Assembly: GCA_037501455.1 (NCBI GenBank) | Contig: CM074856.1 | Location: 18,311,001-18,375,000, forward strand | DNA from: Lantana camara | Taxonomy: Eukaryota > Streptophyta > Magnoliopsida > Lamiales > Verbenaceae | Direction of reading: 5' to 3' | DNA: 64,000 nucleotides | Shown here: positions 55,990 to 64,000 of the stretch, piece by piece | How positions within the stretch are numbered: the first letter of the stretch is position 1 | How the letters are laid out: each line of letters begins with the position of its first letter | Position numbers and translations under genes: made by a program | Notes under the pieces: model-generated | Told to the model about the DNA's origin: nothing | Database searches by the model: none | What the model saw: only the letters and a program-made list of their open reading frames with translations

Positions 55990-57041
55990 GTTGTATGTGA
56001 AACTTAGTTGCTTCTTGCTACCAGAAGAATTGATTCCTTGATTTCTCCCTCTGGCTCCCAAGTGATTTCTTGTCTCACTTTTCGAGCTGCAAAAAGACAT
56101 TGGACACAAATGAGATCACAATTTGTTAGTCATCAAAAGATAAATAAAGTGATTCAACGAACGCTTAGGAAGATCACGGTGATAATAATGAAGATGAAAA
56201 TGAAGATGTAAGTAAAGATTAGTTAGTATATATATTTATGGATGAGATGATTTCTTTTTGATGAATTAGTCTGTATATTTTTTATGTCATGCATGAATTT
56301 GTAGCATGCCTTTAAAGGATGAATGTTTAGAAGATTAGTATATAATTATTTATAGTATGCTTTTATTTGCTAGAAATAAATATCTGGATTGATTGTGGAT
56401 CAATATTGAGATGAATTGTATAATGGATCAATAATCATGAATAAGTGAAAAAAAAAATTCGATTTTACATAAATACTTAAATTTATTTTTAAAAAACCAA
56501 GGGGATTCGGTGGGGAATCCCCTTGAAAATTTTTACATATATATATATATTTTTAAATTTTATAAAAATTGACAGGATTACGAGGGGAATCCAGTTGAAA
56601 TTAATTAAAATTTTTTAATTAATATAAACCGAAGAGATTCCAAGGAGAATCCCATCGGAACTAATTCATTTTTTCAATTAAACTTTAATATATATAAACC
56701 GATTCCCGTCGGAAATATTTATATATATATATTTAAAATTTTACAAAAATTGACCATCAGAATTAATTAATTTTTTATTTTTAAATTTAACATAAACCTA
56801 CTGGATTCTTGAATAAATTAATTTTCTTTTAAAATTTAATATAAACATCTGAAAGTTTTTTTTTTTTTTTTTCCTTTTAAATTTCAACATTTTTGACGGA
56901 ATTCCTCTTGAAATCTCATCAAAAATATTTTAATTTATTTATTTTTTCATCTCAAAATTCCGTTAATCTTTTATCTGAATTCCGAAAAAAAGTTTTCATA
57001 CAGGTTGATACCCGTCAGAATACATAAAATCTATTGTAGTG
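55990..57041. mobile_element. Relic of a CACTA element, right end only
   Basis: Ends with ATCTATTGTAGTG at 57041; the inverse, CACTACAATAGAT, is a CACTA-type terminus. The 56490-57020 part has decayed GAATCCC(C/G)GTCGG-like words that match the subterminal style of CACTA 2. No left end could be located, so the start given is approximate. Confidence 0.5.
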
Positions 57042-57620
57042 CATGTCACCAGTACACGTCATCCCTGCCACTGCATGTATAAATAAATTTGATATGTTTG
57101 TATCAAATTTGTATTTGGTGCACAACAACCACTTTGTAAATCTTTTATTATTAATTATTAGTAGAAAAATGTTGTAGCAGTTTTGGGTAAAGTAGAAGAT
57201 GTGAAATTTGGAAAATGGAAACGGATCTTCTTGATTTATTTCCAACTATTTTAAAATTAACTATTAATATATATCAACTATTTCACATATAATTAGCAAC
57301 AAAGAAATGTTCATAGTTAAGATTTAAGAGCACAGCAGCCTAGTTTTATATTAATAGGAAAATATAAATTACATGCAAGTATGCAACCATAAAATTAACA
57401 ACTGAGAGTCGTCGTCAATAGAATATTTCATCACCACTTAATTAATTCTCAGCTAGTTTATTTTGCAAGTGGCCTGGTTTTTAATTTTTTGATTCCCCAG
57501 CTTTCACGCACACACGAATGTGTATGCGTATATGCATATGTATATTTTATGTATAATGCATCCTATATATAATGGCCCTTCTTAGCCGGTTTTGATACAA
57601 TATAACTCAATTGGTGAAAT
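57042..57620 (+). promoter_or_regulatory. Upstream region of the dirigent gene
   Basis: AT-rich. A TATA-like CTATATATAATGG lies at 57563-57575, about 46 bp before the ATG, which would leave a very short leader; another, TATATTTTATG, is at 57541-57551. The first 180 bp have a diverged copy at 44540-44690. The upstream border is a CACTA end at 57041. Confidence 0.45.
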
Positions 57621-58151
57621 ATGGCAGGGCTTGGAGAAGAAGGGTTTAGGAAACTCTTGCAATCGAAAGAGAAGGTGGCCAAACTCCACTTCTTTATACA
57701 AGATGCCCTAGGAGGTCCAGACGCCACCGTTTTCGAGGTGGCACAGTCCGAAATCACCGCCACCAACCCAGACTCGTTTGGCCTCGTTCGAGTCCTCGAC
57801 GACAAGATAACTGTCGGGTCAGACCCTAATTCGGAGGAATTGGGTCGGGCTCAGGGGATGATCACTTCATCCGGTTTGGAGAATTCAGCTATCACTATGA
57901 ATCTCAACTTCTATTTTACTTCTGGCAAGTATAAAGACAGCTCGCTCTGCATCATCGGGAGGAACCCTATTTCCAGTAAAGACCGTGAGCTGCCTGTCGT
58001 TGGCGGAACCGGTGTTTTTCGTATGGCGAGAGGGTATTCTATTTCGAATACGTACTCGTATGATCCGATTACAAATTATGGCGTTTTGGAATACACGGTA
58101 TATGTTGCTTATATCAGTGATGATCATCATCGTGATGATGAAGTTTGTTGA
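57621..58151 (+). CDS. Dirigent protein, single exon, 176 aa, no visible signal peptide
   Basis: Dirigent proteins steer the stereochemistry of phenoxy-radical coupling or related reactions in lignan, lignin and terpenoid-phenol metabolism. Family hallmarks in order: KLHFFIQDALGGPDATVFEV (residues 21-40), FGLVRVLDDKITVGSDP (53-69), ELGRAQGMITSS (73-84), MNLNFYFTSGKYKDSSLCI (93-111), IGRNPISSKDRELPVVGGTG (112-131), VFRMARGYSISNTYSYDP (132-149), VLEYTVYVAYIS (154-165). It ends in a His/Asp-rich tail. The N-terminus (MAGLGEEGFRKLLQSKEKVA) is charged, so the secretory signal usual in the family is absent. No frameshift or stop occurs. Codon use is GC-richer than its flanks. The ATG is the only in-frame start before the fold. 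Confidence 0.93.
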   Translation: MAGLGEEGFRKLLQSKEKVAKLHFFIQDALGGPDATVFEVAQSEITATNPDSFGLVRVLDDKITVGSDPNSEELGRAQGMITSSGLENSAITMNLNFYFTSGKYKDSSLCIIGRNPISSKDRELPVVGGTGVFRMARGYSISNTYSYDPITNYGVLEYTVYVAYISDDHHRDDEVC

Positions 58152-58372
58152 GGAATCAAAGTCATGGAGCTTAAATCCAAGAATTTACGTGCACATGCCC
58201 AAACTGGAAAAAAAAAATGGAGTTTGAAATTAAAAAAAATAAACAAAATAAATAATATTTGGATGTCTTTTATTTCGTTATATTTTTGGTCTACCGTGTA
58301 ATAATTGGAGGAGTTTGTGTGTGCAGTGAACTGTAATATTAATTATTTTCAATCACGAAGTCAATATTTCTT
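58152..58372 (+). other. 3' flank of the dirigent gene
   Basis: Probable 3' UTR with A-rich stretches (58208-58254, including AATAAATAATA). No terminator-specific motif is claimed. Confidence 0.4.
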
Positions 58373-59575
58373 GGGAAAATTGTTCAATCCCTCCACCCGA
58401 ATGCTCCAATTTGGAATGTGTAGACAGAGTTTTTGGTTTTGGTAAATTTAGGACATCAATTTTAAAGATAATGAAATTATAGGACATTCAGTCATTGACC
58501 AACCGGAAATCTCATTCCCTACTTAAGTTTTCCATGTGGCAATCAGAAATACACATAAGTGACAGCGTGTCAATTATTTTGCCACGTAGGATGATACTTG
58601 TGTATTTTTACCCTTTTTATTAAAAAAAAAATTTGCTCGTATCGCCTCTCCAAAATCCTATGACTATCACGAAGATGATGAATAGAATGTGAAGGACTGT
58701 TAGGACTTAGGACCATGTTTAGCCATGTCCCTCGTACTGCAAAAATTAAGAAAAGTTCAGGAGTTAAATCATGAATGGAACAAATTCGTCTTCAAAATTG
58801 GATAATAATGTGTTGGGTTTTGTCGGAACCTGTAGCAAATCACCAGGGTGAGGAGCAGAACGACGGCGACTGCAATTAGGTCTATTTCATTGAACCCTTC
58901 CGCAGGCTATCAATAGTGTATCTCAGCTGGGTATGCATCGACAGGCCAAAAGCCGTGCCTAAATACGCTGTGAATCCCCTCGCCGCCACCACATTTGACA
59001 GCACATAGTCGATTATCAGATTTGCGCCGGTTATGAACGCCAGGAATTGGCCGAAAGTCACACGGATGTAGCTGAAAGCGCTGCCGGCGACGGGCATATC
59101 GACGGCGAACTCGGTGTAGCAGAAGGCGGAGAGGAGGGCGCAGAAGCCGCCAATGGTGCAGGAAAGGACTACGGCGGGGCCGGCGCAGAGGCGGCTCACG
59201 TTGCCGGTGGTGACGAAGACGCCGGCGCCGGCGCCGGCGCCAACCATACGCCCAAGCCGATGAGATCGTACCATCGGAGACTATGCTTCATCTCCGAATT
59301 GGACTGGGCTTGGATCATTTAACTTTTTTTTATTTAAATAAAAAGGGGCAAAAATACACACCTGTCATTCTACATGGCAAATAATTGACACGCTGTCATT
59401 TATGTGTATGTCCGGCCGCCACGTGGAAAATTTAGGTGGGAAATGAGATTTCCGGTTGATCAATGTCCTAAAATTTCATTGACTTTAAAATTGATATCCT
59501 AAATTTGCCAAAACCCAAAACTCTTTACAAATTTCAAGTTGGACCATTCTGGTGGAGGGATCGAACAATTTTTCC
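58373..59575. mobile_element. Pack-MULE-like element carrying a transporter gene fragment
   Basis: Left end GGGAAAATTGTTCAATCCCT and the inverse of the right end GGAAAAATTGTTCGATCCCT pair. The similarity then runs about 250 bp inward (shared words: AAATTTAGGA(C/T)ATCAATTTTAAAG, CAACCGGAAATCTCATT, GACAGCGTGTCAATTATTT). The flanks ATATTTCTT and TAATTTCTT agree at 7 of 9 bases, consistent with a Mutator 9-bp duplication. Between the arms lies a piece of a cationic amino-acid transporter gene rather than a transposase. Long arms, 9-bp duplication and host gene cargo fit the Pack-MULE definition. Confidence 0.7.
58830..59328 (-). pseudogene. Captured cationic amino-acid transporter (CAT) fragment
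   Basis: The minus strand starts with LRWYDLIGLGV near 59285, shifts frame, and then reads VGAGAGAGVFVTTGNVSRLC, AGPAVVLSCTIGGFCALLSA, FCYTEFAVDMPVAGSAFSYI and TFGQFLAFITGANLIIDYVL, the first transmembrane segments of plant CAT-type (APC superfamily) transporters. A second frame change near 58905 leads to EGFNEIDLIAVAVVLLLTLV. Only about 165 of roughly 600 residues are present. The coding part is clearly GC-rich against its surroundings. No intron is visible, though the source gene's structure is unknown. It cannot make a transporter. Confidence 0.8.
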
Positions 59576-59629
59576 TAATTTCTTTTTCCTTCAACGAATT
59601 TACATTTGACTACTAAGTAGATCTATCGC

Positions 59630-59663
<34 letters not shown>

Positions 59664-59881
59664 GGGAGTGAGGCTCAACCAATCTCATTGATTCCAAAAT
59701 TCCGAAATTATCATAATAGTAATAGAAAAAGTAAATTACATCTAGATCTCCTATAATTAGATGTGTTTACACATGAACCTCCATTGAATCCAGAAATTAT
59801 AGTCATTTACTACCACCTCCTTCGATGGGCATTCGGGATTAAAATTTATTTCTTTAAAGTTTTGATTTGTAGTATGGTTAT
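59576..59881. other. Spacer with (TA)n microsatellite
   Basis: (TA)n at about 59630-59662; otherwise no gene or element recognised. Confidence 0.5.
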
Positions 59882-60072
59882 TGTTAGAGCAGGGAATTTG
59901 GGAAAAAATATGATGATTTTCATTGTATTGATTTTGTGTATTTTCTAATTACACTATACAATAGACTGAGATATATAACACCTAATACAAGGAACAAATC
60001 TCACAGAATCAGGCCCAATGACGGCCAATTAGGGAAACGGTCAACTATTCCATATATACATTATCTCCAACA
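59882..60072 (-). repeat. 3' LTR of Copia copy 2
   Basis: 191 bp, plus-strand TGTTAGAGCAGGGAATTTGG to ATTATCTCCAACA. The minus strand has AAAGGGGAG just inside as polypurine tract. The LTR sequence is unlike that of copy 1 although the proteins are close. Confidence 0.8.
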
Positions 60073-60084
60073 CTCCCCTTTAAG

Positions 60085-63000
60085 TTAAGTGATGGAGTCG
60101 CCAATCCTTAACTTGCTCAATGCTATCTGGAAGATCTGCCCTGTTACTGCCTTGGTCAAAATGTCAGCAAGTTGATCCTCTGATCTGACATATGGAATTG
60201 TGATAATCCCACTCTCAATCTTCTCTTTGATAAAGTGTCGGTCCACTTCCACGTGTTTAGTCCGATCATGTTGGACAGGGTTCTTTGAGATACTAATAGC
60301 AGCTTTGTTGTCGCACCTCAGCGGAGTTGGGCCTGTCGGAGTTATACCCATCTCTGTTAACAACTTCCTCAGCCAAATTACTTCTGTTACTCCATTCGCT
60401 ATGCCTCTGAACTTAGCTTCGGCACTAGATAGAGCCACGACCTTTTGTTTCTTGCTCCGCCAGGTCACCACATTTTCCCCAACCCATGTGAAGAATCCCG
60501 ATGTGGATCTTCTATCATTTGGGTTACCTGCCCAGTCCGCGTCAGTGTATGCCTCAATATCCAGGTAACCATGTTTGCCGAACATGATTCCCGTCCCGAT
60601 AGATCCTTTGAGGTACTGTATGATCCGTACTACTGCATCCATGTGCTCTCGCTGTGGCTGATGCATGAACTGGCTAACAATCCCAACAGCATATGCAATA
60701 TCTGGTCTTGTATGAGACAAGTATATCAGTTTACCAACCAAGCGTTGGTATCTCTCTTTTTCAACTGGTTCCCCACTTTTCTCTATTCTTAGCTTGTGGT
60801 TCACTTGCATTGGAGTCTCAACTGGCTTGCAATCAAGCATACCTGTCTCGGCTAGAAGATCGAGGACATATTTCCTTTGTGAAATGAAAACTCCCCGCTT
60901 TGACCTTAGGACCTCAATCCCGAGAAAATACTTCAAGCCCCCCAAGATCTTTCATCTCGAACTCCTTGAAGAGGTTTTTCCTGAGTTCACTTATTTCTTC
61001 TGTATCGCTTCCTGTTATGACCATATCATCTACATAAATGATTGGGCATGTGATCAATTCCCCTCTTCGTTTCAAGAATAAGGTATGATCCGAGTTACTC
61101 TTGACATATCCATGTCGCTGCATTGCTAGCGTGAACCTGCCCAACCACGTGCGAGGTGATTGTTTCAGTCAATATAGGGCTTTAAGGAGTCTGCAGACCT
61201 CATTTTTCCTAAAAAATCCTGAGAACCCTGGAGGAGGCTCCATATAAACTTCATCTGATAGATCTCCGTGTAAAAACGCATTCTTCACATCAAATTGGTG
61301 AAGTGGCCAATCCAGGTTAGCAGCGACTGATAGCAACACCCGGACTGTATCTAACTTCGCCACTGGGGAAAAGGTCTCAGCATAGTCAATTCTAAAGGTC
61401 TGAGTATATCCTTTGGCTACCAAACGAGCCTTATACCTTTCTACAGAGCCATCTGCTTTGTGTTTTACGGTAAACACCCATTTGCACCCAACTGTTCTCT
61501 TCCCGGTGGGAAGTTGACATTTTTCCCAAGTTCCATTCTTTATCAGAGCTTCCATTTCGGTATTCATGGCCTGTTCCCACTCCTTACTCTGTCTAGCCTC
61601 TTCCACAGTTTTCGAAATTTTCTCCGTGCAGAGGTTACCAAAGAAAGCTTTAGCAACTCCAGACATGCTCCCCCTGACGAAGTTGCTTATGGGATACTTG
61701 GAGGATTTAGAGACATGATCCGGAGAGTATCTGTGTGGGGGAACTCCTCTGTTGCTCCGTTGTGGTAGTGGATACCTGTGGCTAACTGTGGAATTGGCAC
61801 CTTCATGAACACTATCAGAGGCATTTGTGGTATCACAACCAATATTATCATGAACATCATAGATAGGGTTCAGGGATTCTGTTACCTCGATTTGAACATC
61901 ATGCGGAGGAGGATCACTGGGCATTGTAGTAGTGGTGGTACTGAGGTCTTCATGTTGTTTGTTAGATTCAGGTATCACTTCTGCATTGTCAGGATAATTC
62001 AGCCAGTATTGTGACTCACTCTGTGTCTCCCCCTGAGCACTAGACTGGACGAGGAAGAAGTATTCGGTTTCCACAAATTCACAATCCATAGTAACATGAA
62101 CTCGTTTGCTGACTGGATTATAGCACCGATACCCCTTCTGATGGGGCGCATAACCAATGAAGACACATTTCACCGCACTAGGTTCAAGCATGGTGCGTTC
62201 ATTTTTAGAGATATGGACAAACACAGTGCACCCAAAAACCCGAGGGGGCCTTGTAAGATGGGAAGGTATTGTGAACTGGGTTTGGAGGACAGACAGGGGT
62301 GTTCTGTGGTTGAGGACTTTAGTGGGTAACCTGTTTGTCAAGTAAGTGGCGGTGGCAACCGCCTCGGGCCAAAACTGGTTCGGGACTTAGGATTCTATCA
62401 AAAGGGCCAGGGTTATTTCAAGGATGGTTCTGTTTTTTCTCTCAGAAACTCCATTTTACTGAGGAGTATTTGGGCAGGATGTTTGGTGTATAAGTCCTTG
62501 TTCTGAGAAAAAATTGCTCATTTCCCTATTCACAAACTCCCTGCCATTGTCGGATCGAAGAATCTTGATTTTTTGGTTAAACTGGGTTTGGATAAGCTTG
62601 TAAAATGCCACAAAAGTAGTATAGACCTCAGACTTATGCTTCAAGAAGTAAACCCAAGTCATGCGTGAGAAATCATCAATGAATAACAGGAAATATCGAA
62701 ACTGATTTTGATTAGTAACCGGGACAGGTCCCCAAACATCAGAATGTACCATGGAAAAAATAGTCTCTACTCGTGTATTATTGGGTTTAAAAGAGGCCCT
62801 ATGGCTTTTAGAGGCTAAACATGTCTGACAAGAAAAATCCACAGTCTGATTATACTGAAATAATGAAGGAAACAACAACTTCAAATACCCAGCTGATGGG
62901 TGTCCAAGATGACGGTGCCAAAGCCAGAGTTGAGTGTTTTCTTTTTTTGCTGAAAACAAAGCTTTGGACTGATTCTCCATTTCATCAACATAATATAATC

Positions 63001-63988
63001 CTCTGTCCTCAGTACCACGCCCAATGATCTCCTTCGTATGAATGTCCTGTAGCAAGCAAAATCGAGGATAAATTAGAGCAACACAATTCAACTCCTTTGT
63101 GATATGGCTCAGAGAAAGTAGTTTGCAAGACAATGAAGGCACATAGAGGCAGTTATTCAATTTCAATTTTGGTGTAACAGAGATGGAGCCCTCTTTTTCA
63201 ACCACAGCCCGACCCCCATTCGCAGTTTCAATATAGGATTGTCTAGGATTCACCGGATTAATCAAGTCAGTTGCATCAAACGTCATAGAATCGGTAGCAC
63301 CACAATCAAATATCCATTTAGAAGACTTGTTTTGTGAACTATGGGTATGAAAAACACAACTAGTGGAAATCTGGGGTCCTTTGTGCAATATCTCAGAAAC
63401 TGGGGGTATACTTGCAATAAAAGGAGAATTATATAAAAAGGAATTAGGGTTTGGGACCTCATCCCCAAACCCGATACCTGCTGCGCTGTGTTCTCCCATT
63501 TCTGCCTTTGTGTAGCTACCATCGCTGGTGGAGATGGCGACATTGGCGCAGCTGGCGGTCGCCGGCGTGTTACTCGCTGTCGCACCGGCGTCTCCCCGGA
63601 CGACACCTGCGGCGTTGACTTCTCTACCGCCGTCGTCCACCGCCAAGTGCACCTACTTGCTTCCTCCTTTCACCGCCGTTCCAGTGGTGGTTTTCCGGTG
63701 GCCCTCCCACCAATCGGGGTATCCGATGACCTCGAAACACTGCTCAGATGTATGCCTTGGTTTCCCACACACGCCACACGTCACTCCAGATCTTTCCTCG
63801 CGCCATGATGACCGGCGACTGGTACCATCCCTGCGGCCGGCGCCGTCTGAGCGTGTGGTATTCCGACCACCTCCCTTTTTTGCTATTAGCCCCATTCCAA
63901 TACCGGAATCCCCATCACCTCCAGTTGTGGTCTGGAGGATTTGGAGGCGGGTGGCCTCACGACGTACGGTGGCGTACGCAGATTCCAC
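60085..63988 (-). pseudogene. Copia gag-pol polyprotein, copy 2, inactivated but better preserved
   Basis: On the minus strand: gag end with zinc knuckle CGVCGKPRHTSEQC (about 63720); a frame change near 63653; protease WIFDCGATDSMT (63310); GAG_pre-integrase with WHRHLGHPS; integrase with FIDDFSRMTW, RSDNGREF and SERKNRT; reverse transcriptase with RYKARLVAKGYTQT and YVDDMVITGSD (61020); RNase H with DADWAGNPNDRRSTSG (60530) and the stop at 60085-60087. Breaks: stops at about 62453 (CAG then TAA), 62387 and 61166 (TGA where Gly-type codon is expected), and a frame change near 60945. All three integrase acidic positions and the polymerase YVDD are intact. Confidence 0.9.
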
Positions 63989-64000
63989 GACAGGCTTTGG

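Larger units (their letters stand above)
59882..64000 (-). mobile_element. Copia LTR retrotransposon copy 2, cut by the window end
   Basis: The minus-strand element has its 3' LTR in view and continues beyond 64000. It has the same protein family and order as the Copia at 9492-14463, with near-identical motif wording (for example NPVQHDRTKHVEVDRHFIKE in both). The 5' LTR and N-terminal gag lie outside. Confidence 0.9.

Noticed and set aside
57885..58130. Minus-strand frame opposite the dirigent gene
   Set aside because: It is the antisense shadow of a strongly supported coding sequence.
59047..59322. 91-codon Ala/Gly/Glu-rich plus-strand frame
   Set aside because: It is the antisense of the captured CAT fragment.
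1..64000. tRNA, rRNA, CRISPR arrays, bacterial promoters or operons
   Set aside because: Nothing on either strand supports them; sequence, introns and elements are those of a plant nuclear genome.

Overview
The window is a stretch of flowering-plant nuclear DNA, most likely eudicot. The evidence is small GT-AG introns, plant-only transposon lineages (CACTA with TNPA/TNPD-type genes, Tat-type Gypsy with a dual RNase H and an antisense gene, TRIM, Pack-MULE-like element), a dirigent gene and an S-domain receptor-kinase pseudogene. There are no bacterial-type operons, no tRNA or rRNA genes and no CRISPR array. I could not fix the species. Transposable elements account for most of the 64 kb.

Layout: (1) 396-1833, the last three exons of a host gene of unknown function. 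(2) 2.1-9.5 kb, a possible Helitron terminus, a solo Gypsy LTR (2954-3782), a decayed LINE, an S-domain receptor-kinase pseudogene (minus strand), a hAT-like element (7937-8842) and a near-palindromic foldback element (8860-9491). (3) 9492-14463, a complete but dead Copia element on the minus strand, next to a LINE 3' scrap. (4) 15935-25590, a 9.7-kb CACTA transposon inside an older LTR. It carries two head-to-head genes, a TNPD-type transposase (minus) and a nine-exon TNPA-type gene (plus), both broken. (5) 26872-27515, a hAT MITE with a perfect 8-bp target duplication; 28210-28596, a TRIM with a perfect 5-bp duplication. (6) 29405-42948, a Tat-lineage Gypsy element. Both LTRs are 855 bp once a 1406-bp solo LTR nested in the 3' LTR is removed. 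Between integrase and the 3' LTR lies a spliced antisense gene with its own TATA box. (7) 43490-44481, a terminal-inverted-repeat element; 44707-49678, a 5'-truncated LINE whose 1368-codon ORF2 is uninterrupted. (8) 50985-55169, a second CACTA-like element with CCGACGG-type subterminal repeats, and a related 3' relic ending at 57041. (9) 57621-58151, an intact single-exon dirigent gene without a visible signal peptide. (10) 58373-59575, a Pack-MULE-like element carrying a captured cationic amino-acid transporter fragment. (11) 59882 to the window end, a second Copia element of the same family as the first (minus strand).

Only two genes look intact: the dirigent gene and LINE ORF2. The first gene is cut by the window edge. 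Everything else coding is a transposon relic with nonsense codons or frameshifts. The most rewarding structures are the antisense gene in the Tat element, the divergent CACTA gene pair with a fully reconstructable splice structure, and the Pack-MULE beside the dirigent gene.
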